DNA of 64,000 nucleotides from Lachnospiraceae bacterium (GTDB lineage: Bacteria > Bacillota > Clostridia > Lachnospirales > Lachnospiraceae): positions 26,336 to 90,335 of the forward strand of contig JAAUZE010000028.1 in the NCBI GenBank assembly GCA_014804755.1. Reading direction: 5' to 3'. Made by a program: the position numbers and the translations under genes. Of the stretch, positions 28,301-35,157 are shown piece by piece. Each line of letters starts with the position of its first letter. Positions within the stretch are counted from its first letter, which is position 1. The notes under the pieces were generated by a model. The model had not been told where the DNA came from. It made no database searches and saw only the letters and a list, made by a program, of their open reading frames with translations.

Positions 28301-28510
28301 CTCTTCAAGCCCGAATGTGGAGATCAGCCGGTAATCATAAAGCTGATGCTTCGTCACATACGCATCCGCGATCTGCACCATCGTCGGCTTTGTCACCTTT
28401 AAGCCCGCAAAAAGCCCGACTCCGAGCGCAGTGATCGCCATGATCGCGATATAGCGCCCAAAGCTTCCTGTAATTTCCCTTCTTGTTGTTCTTCTCATCA
28501 TGGATTTCAT
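25394..28510 (-). CDS. ABC transporter permease, MacB/FtsX type with periplasmic-side coiled coil
   Basis: A 1038-residue permease. It has one N-terminal membrane helix, a large outer domain, then three helices (about 540-680), a second outer domain and three C-terminal helices. This is the duplicated FtsX layout of large Firmicute permeases. The first outer domain contains a coiled coil of about 250 residues, rich in Glu, Gln and Ala. Inside it an 18-residue unit close to MQGGGQLSAEELAAMQAQ is repeated nearly perfectly (nucleotides about 27,345-27,470). It works with the ATPase encoded 60 bp upstream. Substrate unknown; such systems move peptides or lipids or signal to cell-wall enzymes. The start at 28510 follows GGAGG; TTG at 28528 is rejected. 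Confidence 0.9.
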   Translation of the reverse strand: MKSMMRRTTRREITGSFGRYIAIMAITALGVGLFAGLKVTKPTMVQIADAYVTKHQLYDYRLISTFGLEEQDVDAFSSLPYVRAAEGAVFADVIYYMGEDDASRVASVHSMTQELNTLELRAGRMPEAADECVVDDHVFSEDVIGEVFYVAEDNSEDTLELLTFREYKIVGLVSSPAYLNFERGNTSVGNGVVSCFAYMPVEGFCFDYYSELYVKLDSDLEIHSDAYQEEADAHQDEIEGLLIAANDRRYDSVVSDARKEIDEAQETLDDEAAKAEEELADAFEELTKAQQEIDDNRKLLEEQEQELKDAETALTQGLADIDDGIRQLEEAIEEVNNGLAQLRELEQMQAGMQGAGQLSAEELAAMQAQMQGGGQLSAEELAAMQAQMQELQAQIQEVTQTLETLQTNLAALRAQRSVLAEQLVQVQESFYEISDAYVTLHEAQAELDDGWTEYEDGRSEYESKIDEGQQEIDDAINELEELEKPSYYLLTRNENIGYVSFDNDSSIVAGMANVFPVFFFLVAALVCITTMNRMVEEQRTQIGVLKALGYSKAAIMGKYMVYSGSAAMIGCISGFLIGSYVFPNVIWTVYGIMYSVGGSGYLIDVPLAGISVVVALICSIGTTWLSCRMELGSVAAELIRPKTPKAGKRIFLEYIPFVWKRMKFLHKVSARNIFRYKKRFFMMVLGVGGCTALLLTGLGIKDSIADVVTEQYDRIQTYDMAVSFRNAPTDAQRVEFAEDTQGMLESSIYYMQTSVDISFNRITKSIDLVVPEDAEQITEVLRLFDEKGEAIAYPGVGEAVISSKCAQKLGLQIGDTVTIRDGDMRELHVKVSGICTNYVYNYVYLCAETYSGQLGREPEYKSMWCNIAEGQDVHEVGARIMSEENTASANITEDMKQRFTSMMSSLNYIVVLVTFCAAALAFIVLYNLTNINITERIREIATIKVLGFYPAETAAYVFRENLVLTGMGAVVGIPIGIWLHRFVMDKIDIDIVNFQVRILPRSYVFGIVLTFVFAMLVNGVMYLKLQRINMAESLKSIE

Positions 28511-28570
28511 AAAAACCCATTCCTCCAAACGCTTCTATCAACCATAGTTCATTCCGACATACGTGTCATT

Positions 28571-29275
28571 TTACCATTCAATCTCTTCCACCGGAACGAT
28601 ATGTTCATTTTTTTCTTCAGACGTGATCGTTCCGTTTTTCACTGTGATAATACGGTCTGCCATTGCCGTAAGCGCCTGATTATGCGTAATGACAACGACC
28701 GTCTTGCCGCTTTTTCTGCAGGTATCCTGAAGCAGCTTCAGCACCGCTTTACCTGTATTGTAATCAAGCGCGCCCGTCGGTTCGTCGCACAAAAGCAGCT
28801 TCGGATTCTTGGCAAGCGCCCGCGCGATGGCAACCCGCTGCTGCTCGCCACCGGAGAGCTGGGCCGGGAAATTGCCCGCGCGCTCCTTTAAGCCGACCTC
28901 CTCAAGCACCTTGCCCGCATCCATCGGATTTTTGCAGATCTGCGCCGCAAGCTCCACATTTTCAAGCGCGGTCAGGTTGCCGACCAGATTATAAAACTGA
29001 AACACAAAGCCAATATCATGGCGGCGGTAAGTGGTCAGCTTCTTTGCGGAATAACCCGATATTTCCGCTCCGTCCAAAAGTACCCTGCCCTCAGACAACG
29101 TGTCCATACCGCCTAAAATATTAAGAATGGTCGTCTTTCCCGCTCCCGACGCCCCCACGATCACGCAGAACTCGCCTTGTTCAATCTGAAAGCTCACATC
29201 CCGGAGCGCCTCGATCGTAACCTCACCCATGTGATATGTTTTTTTTACATGATCAAATTCCACAAACGCACTCAT
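28571..29275 (-). CDS. ABC transporter ATPase, LolD/MacB type
   Basis: A 234-residue ATPase of the MacB/LolD class. Walker A is GASGAGKTT, the signature is LSGGEQQR and Walker B is [12 protein letters not shown]. It powers the large permease encoded next in the same direction. The start is taken at 29275 ([10 protein letters not shown]), with AGAGAGG upstream; longer versions reach back to 29362 without a site. Confidence 0.94.
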   Translation of the reverse strand: MSAFVEFDHVKKTYHMGEVTIEALRDVSFQIEQGEFCVIVGASGAGKTTILNILGGMDTLSEGRVLLDGAEISGYSAKKLTTYRRHDIGFVFQFYNLVGNLTALENVELAAQICKNPMDAGKVLEEVGLKERAGNFPAQLSGGEQQRVAIARALAKNPKLLLCDEPTGALDYNTGKAVLKLLQDTCRKSGKTVVVITHNQALTAMADRIITVKNGTITSEEKNEHIVPVEEIEW

Positions 29276-29410
29276 ACCATACCTCTCTTCATGCACACCG
29301 CAAAATACTGTCCAGCCAAATTTCCGTATGCAGCTATCCGCCGCCTCGGTTATAACGATCATCGGCTCTGCTGCACTACTCAGTCACAACAGCTGCTGCT
29401 CTGATTGCCG

Positions 29411-29854
29411 TCACTCCCGCTCACTCATCATCTCGTCCAAATAGCCTCTGTCCCACAACAGGATTTTGAGCTTCTTTGCAGCTTCCACCGCGGGCTTTGT
29501 AAAATACTGGTTCGTCAGCACTGCACCGACCATACAGTCATAATAGTCCCTGCCCGCATATGCCTCCTGCACCGCCTTTACGCCGACCGGCGAAGCGTAT
29601 GCCTTGCACTGGATCGCATAGCTGATGCCGTCCTTTTCCGCGAGAATATCCACCCCGTAATCGCCGCTCCCCTTTGTCACCCTGACATCGCAAAATCCGT
29701 GCTCTTGCAACAGTTCCGCGCAAAAATATTCAAATTCATGCCCCTCCATGTCGTCAATGCGGGAGGGCTTTTGACGCGTGCGCACATACCGCCACAGCAG
29801 ACACAAACACGCCGCAGCAGCGGCAATGACCGCCGCTATGATCCAATTGTTCAT
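29411..29854 (-). CDS. Membrane-anchored Mrr-type restriction endonuclease-like protein
   Basis: A 147-residue protein. A single N-terminal membrane helix (residues 4-22) is followed by a short basic linker and an Mrr_cat-type PD-(D/E)XK domain. The catalytic core is visible as GDYGVDILAE followed by AIQCK. Such membrane-tethered Mrr domains occur widely in Firmicutes; whether they cleave DNA is generally unproven. It follows the NimA-like gene, starting 29 bp after that stop, so the pair may be co-transcribed. GGCGGGAAC precedes the ATG. Confidence 0.8.
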   Translation of the reverse strand: MNNWIIAAVIAAAAACLCLLWRYVRTRQKPSRIDDMEGHEFEYFCAELLQEHGFCDVRVTKGSGDYGVDILAEKDGISYAIQCKAYASPVGVKAVQEAYAGRDYYDCMVGAVLTNQYFTKPAVEAAKKLKILLWDRGYLDEMMSERE

Positions 29855-29883
29855 TTTTGTTCCCGCCTGACAGCCCGCTGTTT

Positions 29884-30369
29884 TTAGGACTGTTTTCCGT
29901 TTCCTTTTTTCCGGCGCTTTCCCGTCATACTCTCCACGCGCAGGCAAAACACATTTGTCACTGCCATCATATCTTTATTAAAAGGAAAATCCTCACTGTG
30001 ATACTGGCGCATCAGACACAACAGCGCCTCATATTTCTCATCTTCGTTTAACAGCGACACGGTGCCGCTTCCGATCACGCTCTCATATTCCATCGTACAG
30101 CTATGTTTGTCATCATCCAGCACGAGCCGGTGCGCGCAATCCATCTCAAACGCCGCTCTCGGCTGACGCTTCATGACCTCGTACTTTTTTCCTTCGGCAG
30201 CGCCGTGAAAAAATAATGTAACCCCGCCGTCTCGCACCTGCATCCCGAAATTCAGCGGCACGATATAAGGGATCTCCCCGTCCTGAAAGGCAAGACGGCA
30301 GACGTCGCAGCGCCGCATGACCGCCACCAGTTCATCAAACTCCGTAATTTCTCTGTCGTGTCTTCTCAT
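29884..30369 (-). CDS. Pyridoxamine 5'-phosphate oxidase-like flavoprotein (NimA-like)
   Basis: A 161-residue protein of the split-barrel FMN-binding family. It has the NimA-like pattern RRCDVCRLAF, PYIVPLNFG, LFFHGAAEGKKYEVM and MEYESVIGSGTV. Members bind FMN or related cofactors, and some reduce nitro compounds. The start at 30369 has GGGGG 9 bases upstream; the ATG at 30441 is rejected. Its leader contains a terminator-like hairpin at 30506-30531. Confidence 0.85.
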   Translation of the reverse strand: MRRHDREITEFDELVAVMRRCDVCRLAFQDGEIPYIVPLNFGMQVRDGGVTLFFHGAAEGKKYEVMKRQPRAAFEMDCAHRLVLDDDKHSCTMEYESVIGSGTVSLLNEDEKYEALLCLMRQYHSEDFPFNKDMMAVTNVFCLRVESMTGKRRKKGNGKQS

Positions 30370-30505
30370 GATATGTCCCCCATCCCTGCCGCTTTCACCC
30401 GATTGCTGCTCCAATCCGGGCATTTCCATGAGGTCATTCATCCTCTCATGTCAATTTCCGCAGGGGTACTCTATGCACATTTTCCCAGTGTACTGACACG
30501 GTCGC

Positions 30506-30531
30506 AAAAAGGGTTATGTCGCCATAGCCCT
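30506..30531 (-). terminator. Terminator-like hairpin in the leader of the NimA-like gene
   Basis: On the minus strand AGGGCTATG pairs with CATAACCCT around a GCGA loop, and TTTTT follows. It lies about 135 bp before the NimA-like start and just after a possible TATGAT -10 box near 30544, so it could attenuate that gene. The rest of 30370-30797 shows no gene. Confidence 0.5.
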
Positions 30532-30797
30532 GTCGCTTACATCATAGCATATTTAAGCAGAGAATGAAACGCAAAATTACGCGATTTTGAGTATTTTTAT
30601 CATTTGGAAGTTTAACACCTAATCGACTTGAAATAATCCGCAAAGCCAGTAATAGCTTAATTTTTTCAAAATGCGTCCGTGTTAATTCTCTATTGCAAAC
30701 GGATGCTGGATGGGTGTATGATAAACTTCATGATTACAGGGTTCGTTGAGCGGTTCCTGTGATAAATAGAATTGAGATATAGGGAGCTTTGAACAAA

Positions 30798-31466
30798 ATG
30801 AGAAGGAAAGTGCTGCGTTTTGATATCTGGCTGTGTCTGCTGATTGCTTATTTGATTTCCATAGGGACAGGAAAATGCTATGAATTAATCGTCCCCTACT
30901 CATCCGCAGATTATAATGCTTATGTGGCGGAACACAAAGTGGATGCGGGAGTTGTCGGCGGGATTGCCGGGGACGAGATTCCGAGAGCCCAAAGTGTGGA
31001 AGATCTTTTGAAATATGATGTCTTTACGGTAGTGTCACCGGGAATCGAATACCGCAACAGAGGTGCAGGATACCATGGAAGCCATTATCTGTATGCTCTT
31101 ACACTTCCATCCGGGGAGCGGGTGGCAGCACTGATCAATGGCGATTCAGTGGTGTCTGCCGGCGCGGATATTTTTTCGGGGGACAATATTCTTCCTGTGG
31201 GAAGAGTGGTCTATGAGGATTTGACAGAAGATACGAGCTTCCTTGATCAGATTGAGTACAGCGAACCATTAAGCCGCAGGGATTTCTATGTGGATATGGC
31301 AGGGAACGGCATGACGATGAGCGAGGATAGCTTCAAGGAAGCCCATGACAGTTTTAGAAATATGGTACAGGTCATCACTGTTTTGATCTGCTTTCCCCTT
31401 CTGCATATGCTCGGCTCAAAGATGGGAATCTTTCCCGCTTTTTATATCAGGAAAAAGAACAGATAA
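30798..31466 (+). CDS. Unrecognised two-helix membrane protein
   Basis: A 222-residue protein of unknown family. A membrane helix near residues 9-26 and another near 195-212 bracket an extracytoplasmic domain of about 165 residues. The KKNR tail is basic, so both ends probably face the cytoplasm. The start at 30798 lies 11 bases after GGGAG. It is a lone gene ahead of BlaI module 3. No function can be offered. Confidence 0.65.
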   Translation: MRRKVLRFDIWLCLLIAYLISIGTGKCYELIVPYSSADYNAYVAEHKVDAGVVGGIAGDEIPRAQSVEDLLKYDVFTVVSPGIEYRNRGAGYHGSHYLYALTLPSGERVAALINGDSVVSAGADIFSGDNILPVGRVVYEDLTEDTSFLDQIEYSEPLSRRDFYVDMAGNGMTMSEDSFKEAHDSFRNMVQVITVLICFPLLHMLGSKMGIFPAFYIRKKNR

Positions 31467-31596
31467 CCATAAAATCCCTACCTGTTCTCATCCACAACAG
31501 TCCTTATTCCACTTGAAAAGAAACTCATGGATATTTACATGTCGCAGTTCATCTTCTGCATCGATGTGGGTCTTTCTTCCAAATACAAACAGGTAG

Positions 31597-31689
31597 TTCT
31601 ATAACTACGGCAAAGAGGACGGGACCCGCGACTTTATCACTACACAGCCGGTGAAGAAGCTCAAAGCGCAACTCAGCGTCTCCCTAATT
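31597..31689 (+). pseudogene. Possible worn coding fragment
   Basis: A stretch with clear coding character reads FYNYGKEDGTRDF and continues to QPVKKLKAQL, opening straight after a TAG with no start codon. It then runs on through the operator region of BlaI module 3 to a TGA. It looks like a leftover piece of a larger gene. The family was not recognised. The remaining part of 31467-31850 is non-coding. Confidence 0.3.
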
Positions 31690-31702
31690 TTACAATTTAG
31701 TA

Positions 31703-31763
31703 TTGACATTCACAGACTATCGTGATAGTCTACCCTTAAAGACGCAGACTATCGTGATAGTCT
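31703..31763 (+). promoter_or_regulatory. Promoter and twin operators of BlaI module 3
   Basis: TTGACA (31703-31708) and TAGTCT (31726-31731) are 17 bp apart. Two identical perfect palindromes, AGACTATCGTGATAGTCT, lie at 31714-31731 and 31746-31763, centres 32 bp apart. The first covers the spacer and -10 box. The geometry matches modules 1 and 2 but the half-site is GACTAT rather than GTCTAT. Confidence 0.85.
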
Positions 31764-31850
31764 ATCATCACAAAAGAGTTTTGCTTACGCGAATCTCTTT
31801 ACGGAGAAGCATGCTTACCTAAAATACAATCAAATCAGGAGGTGACGATC

Positions 31851-32204
31851 ATGAAATTATTTGATTCCGAACTGAAAGTCATGGAAGTCTTGTGGGAGCA
31901 GGAACCGAGATCTGCCAAAGAAATCGTAGACATCCTTTCGGAAAAAATCGGCTGGAACAAAAATACGACTTACACGGTCATCAAAAAATGCATTGAAAAG
32001 GGTGCGATTGAACGTGAGGAGCCGGGCTTTATCTGCAAATCTCTTGTGAGCCGCGACGAAGTAGCGCAGAGCGAAACGGAACAGCTGATCGACAAAATGT
32101 TCGGTGGCTCAAGCGAGCTTTTTTTCTCCTCATTTCTCAAAAATCAGGGGCTTTCGGAGGATGATGCCGCACGGCTCGCAAAAATGATCCATGACGCGAA
32201 ATAA
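31851..32204 (+). CDS. BlaI/MecI-family repressor (module 3)
   Basis: A 117-residue winged-helix repressor with the wing segment NKNTTYTVIKKCIEKG. It shares the family layout with the other two BlaI proteins but differs around the recognition helix (SAKEIVDILSEKIG), in line with its different operator half-site. The start at 31851 follows AGGAGGTGACG; a GTG at 31842 overlaps that site and is rejected. It lies 15 bp before the intact M56 gene. The twin palindromes upstream indicate autoregulation. Confidence 0.93.
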   Translation: MKLFDSELKVMEVLWEQEPRSAKEIVDILSEKIGWNKNTTYTVIKKCIEKGAIEREEPGFICKSLVSRDEVAQSETEQLIDKMFGGSSELFFSSFLKNQGLSEDDAARLAKMIHDAK

Positions 32205-32219
32205 GAAAGGATGATGACA

Positions 32220-33803
32220 ATGATAAATTTTACAATGAATATGCCCTTTTATTTAATGATTTTTTATGGAAGTATGATGATCGCGATTGTTCTTGTGCTG
32301 CGCAGTCTGTTAAAAAATAAGCTGCCGAAGTTTGTGTTTCCCATCCTTTGGGGCGTGATCCTGCTGCGCCTGCTGATCCCTTTTTCCGTGAGCAGCCCGC
32401 TGAGCATGAAAGTCCCCTTTACCATAAACTTTCCTTTGATGGAACAAGCCACCACTGCCATTGCAGTGGACGAGTATGTTCTTTACGACGGTTCTATCAG
32501 TCAGACACAGAATTCTTCGCCTACGGTTGAGATGGCTGACACCGACGCGCTCATGGCGGGCGGCGCCATAAGTCAGGAGACCGCGTATTACGAGGAAACC
32601 GGGTATTCTCGTTATTTTACGGAATACCCCGGCATGTTATGGCGAATCCTTACATTCCTTTATTTTCCGGGACTTATCATCACGGCAGGCATTCTTCTTT
32701 ATCAAAAATACCGCTATTCGGTGCGCTTAAAGGATTCCCTCTTAGTGGAGCATAACGAAACGATCAACGCGCTTCTTCGGGAAATGAATATGGGGCACAT
32801 ACTGGTGTTTACAAATGATCAGATTGCCTCACCGCTCGTAAGCGGTCTGATCGCGCCCAAGATTTATCTCCCCACACGCATGGATTTTAACAACAAAGAG
32901 CTGCTGCGTCATATTCTCTGCCATGAAGTCATGCATATCCGCCGCGGGGATAACCTATTCAAATTCATCATGCTTGTAACACTATGCATTCACTGGTTCA
33001 ATCCCTTGGTCTGGATCATGTCCAGATACATGGCATCCGATATGGAAACAGCGTGCGACGAGGCGGTTCTTCGTCTGTATCAAGACGAGGACGCGAAAAA
33101 AAGCTACGCGTTCAGCCTGCTTGCCATGGCGATCACCGGGAGCCGCCCGACGTTACTCTACAGCGCCTTTTCCAAAACCGCAGTCGAGCGGCGCGTTTCG
33201 AGCATTCTGCGTTACAAAAAAGCACCGGTGCTTGTGATTGCGCTCTCCATCTGCTTTGTTCTATGCGGCTCCGTTGTGTTCGCCACGGGCGGACAGGCTC
33301 CTTTTGATCCGTACTTTACGTCTTTTTGCAGCTCCGACACCTGCCGTTTCGGCGTGCGTGTCACCTTGACAAGGGGCGTCTCACTCGGTGAAAATGCCGA
33401 GCGCAGAGCGGAACAAGTTATTTTTGATGTGATGCATGAGGACACCTCAAACGACCCCGATGTGTTAAGCGACCGCATCAAGAAAGCGTTATCCGAGGAA
33501 TTTCATGTGGAAGCAGGTGCGTTTGCAGCGGACCTTTCACTTATCTTAGACCGTGAGGAGCTTTTTGAAGAATACGCCAAATGGGGACTTGTCCGTCCCA
33601 ATATGCAAAACGATACGCTGCGCTATAACGGCGAAACGATCCGCCGATTTTCTGATGAAATGCTCGGCAGGTATCAGTCACAGCAGGAGGGTACGGTCGA
33701 TATTACGATCACCCGCGACCGCCTCGGTTATATCACCGCCGTCACGGCATTCCATGCGGGAGACGCCGAGTATGACCGGCGAACCCATAATTGGTATGAT
33801 TAA
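32220..33803 (+). CDS. M56 (BlaR1-type) membrane protease sensor
   Basis: A 527-residue sensor/protease. Membrane segments lie near residues 10-28, 35-55 and 145-165. The M56 domain has the metal motif HEVMH (about residue 240), then HWFNPLVW and CDEAVLR. A last membrane segment (about 340-360) leads to an outer domain of about 165 residues that lacks penicillin-binding motifs, so the signal is probably not a beta-lactam bound covalently. It is expected to trigger loss of the neighbouring BlaI repressor. The start at 32220 is spaced 9 bases from AGAAAGG; ATGs at 32211 and 32214 are too close. Confidence 0.9.
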   Translation: MINFTMNMPFYLMIFYGSMMIAIVLVLRSLLKNKLPKFVFPILWGVILLRLLIPFSVSSPLSMKVPFTINFPLMEQATTAIAVDEYVLYDGSISQTQNSSPTVEMADTDALMAGGAISQETAYYEETGYSRYFTEYPGMLWRILTFLYFPGLIITAGILLYQKYRYSVRLKDSLLVEHNETINALLREMNMGHILVFTNDQIASPLVSGLIAPKIYLPTRMDFNNKELLRHILCHEVMHIRRGDNLFKFIMLVTLCIHWFNPLVWIMSRYMASDMETACDEAVLRLYQDEDAKKSYAFSLLAMAITGSRPTLLYSAFSKTAVERRVSSILRYKKAPVLVIALSICFVLCGSVVFATGGQAPFDPYFTSFCSSDTCRFGVRVTLTRGVSLGENAERRAEQVIFDVMHEDTSNDPDVLSDRIKKALSEEFHVEAGAFAADLSLILDREELFEEYAKWGLVRPNMQNDTLRYNGETIRRFSDEMLGRYQSQQEGTVDITITRDRLGYITAVTAFHAGDAEYDRRTHNWYD

Positions 33804-33850
33804 AAAAGAACGCTGCGCGTTCTTTCGGGACTGAGGAATTTCCTATAAGG
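33801..33850 (+). repeat. Hairpin-tail element, copy G (single hairpin)
   Basis: It begins in the TAA stop of the M56 gene: AAAAAAGAACGC, TGC loop, GCGTTCTTT, then tail CGGGACTGAGGAATTTCCTA and TAAGG. It is the simplest copy. A further hairpin (TTTCTGCC with GGCAGAAA) follows at about 33858-33886. Confidence 0.88.
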
Positions 33851-33886
33851 TAAAAAGATTTCTGCCTCATAAGAAATGGCAGAAAC

Positions 33887-33925
33887 GAAGTCAGGCGGAA
33901 ATGTGAAACATTTCCGCCTGACTTC
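33887..33925. terminator. Long perfect hairpin between convergent genes
   Basis: An 18-bp perfect stem beginning GAAGTCAGGCGG closes a GAA loop. It lies between the M56 gene and the minus-strand Cys-rich gene. There is no long T run, so it may act as an RNA end-protecting structure as much as a terminator. Confidence 0.6.
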
Positions 33926-33976
33926 TACATGCAGGAATACACACGCTGTTACGAAGCTTCTCCGGTCATCCAAAAA

Positions 33977-34417
33977 TCACTCTCTGTATGCCTCGGCAAT
34001 TTTGATGGATTTTTCCGGAAAATCGGCCTGCACCTTCATTAAGTACTGCAGCGTGCTTCCTTCGTATGTCTGCACATCGCCGAACAATCCGACTTCATAG
34101 CAGTTGCGGATCACATTAATGATACAATCCTCAACATGATCCTCTTTGCAATCTTTACATTCTTTCAAAATATGCGCGATGGCTATTTCTAATTCTACTT
34201 CATCAAATGCCTTATAATCCATAGTCGGAATTCTCTCCGTCCCGTTCGGCACTTCTTTTTGGGGCTTCTTTTGATATTCTTTGATACACTCTTTTGCAAA
34301 ACCGATAATGCACGCCTCTCCCTGGCATTGTCCGCATGCAGCCTCGCTGATGCAGCAATTCTGTAAATCCTCCCACACCAACTGGGCATTCAATCCCTTT
34401 TTATGTACTTCTGACAT
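33977..34417 (-). CDS. Small Cys-rich protein of unknown function
   Basis: A 146-residue cytoplasmic protein with about ten cysteines. The N-terminal cluster has the pattern CC-x5-C-x2-C-x4-C-x7-C (residues 21-44), and a second set begins CKDC near residues 87-90. Paired spacing of this kind suggests metal or iron-sulfur binding, which is inference. The family was not recognised. It has an AGGAGGTAAAAA site and follows spmB in the same direction by about 100 bp. Confidence 0.7.
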   Translation of the reverse strand: MSEVHKKGLNAQLVWEDLQNCCISEAACGQCQGEACIIGFAKECIKEYQKKPQKEVPNGTERIPTMDYKAFDEVELEIAIAHILKECKDCKEDHVEDCIINVIRNCYEVGLFGDVQTYEGSTLQYLMKVQADFPEKSIKIAEAYRE

Positions 34418-34518
34418 CGTTTTTACCTCCTGTCATCGCATGCCCATTCGGGCGGTATCATGTCTATCGACATGATGATACCATATTACCCAATCTGTGT
34501 CAAAATGGGACATCTATT

Positions 34519-35055
34519 TCATGTCAGCACGCCCGCCAGCGCCACGCTCGCCGCGATGCCCGCCAGCGTGGCGAGAAGCGCACCGGTGAGTGTCCAGCGT
34601 GTTTTCGTCACCTTCGCCGCAATAAAATAGACGGACATGGTATAAAAAATTGTCTCCGTACACGACAAAAGCAGGGAGGTCAGCGTCCCAATATAACTAT
34701 CCGTCCCATATTCGCGAAACATATCGAGCGCAAAGCCCGTAGCGGCTGAGGAGGAAAACATACGGATAAAAATGAGCGGCATAAGCTGCGCAGGCAGACC
34801 CATTTGATCGGTAAAGCCGCGAAACAGCATACTGATCAGATCAAGAAAGCCTGACGCGCGCAAAATCCCAACCGCCACCATCAATCCGACCAGTGTCGGC
34901 ATAATACGGATGACCGTATGAAACCCGTCCGTTGCCCCCTTTACAAAATCCTCATATACTTTTTTCTTTGCAACAAGCCCCATTGCCACAACATAAAAAA
35001 TGACAACCGGGATGATGATGTTGGAAATATTGGCAAGCACTGCGGCAAAATTCAT
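34519..35055 (-). CDS. spmB: Spore maturation protein B (nucleoside-recognition family)
   Basis: A 178-residue membrane protein with four to five hydrophobic helices. It matches the SpmB/Gate-domain family: an N-terminal IPVVIFYVVAMGL helix, VKGATDGFHTVIRIMPTLVGLMVAVG, and RMFSSSAATGFA. In Bacillus SpmA and SpmB act in spore core dehydration. It normally sits next to spmA, but here an ATPase gene lies between them. The start follows GGGGAGAG, and a short palindrome lies 23 bp upstream. Confidence 0.88.
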   Translation of the reverse strand: MNFAAVLANISNIIIPVVIFYVVAMGLVAKKKVYEDFVKGATDGFHTVIRIMPTLVGLMVAVGILRASGFLDLISMLFRGFTDQMGLPAQLMPLIFIRMFSSSAATGFALDMFREYGTDSYIGTLTSLLLSCTETIFYTMSVYFIAAKVTKTRWTLTGALLATLAGIAASVALAGVLT

Positions 35056-35077
35056 GTTGTCTCTCCCCTATCATCCT

Positions 35078-35093
35078 TGTAAATATATTTACA
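35078..35093. promoter_or_regulatory. Perfect 16-bp palindrome upstream of spmB
   Basis: TGTAAATATATTTACA lies between the DUF4143 ATPase stop and the spmB start. It could be an operator or part of an spmB promoter that replaced the lost linkage to spmA. Confidence 0.4.
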
Positions 35094-35157
35094 TACTATG
35101 ATATGAGGGGTGGTATGGGGGTATTCTTTCGATTCACAATTTACAACTTTTCCTTCC

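Noticed and set aside
31714..31763. Attachment site of a mobile element made of twin palindromes
   Set aside because: The position over a promoter before a BlaI gene, and matching geometry at the other two modules, fit operators better.
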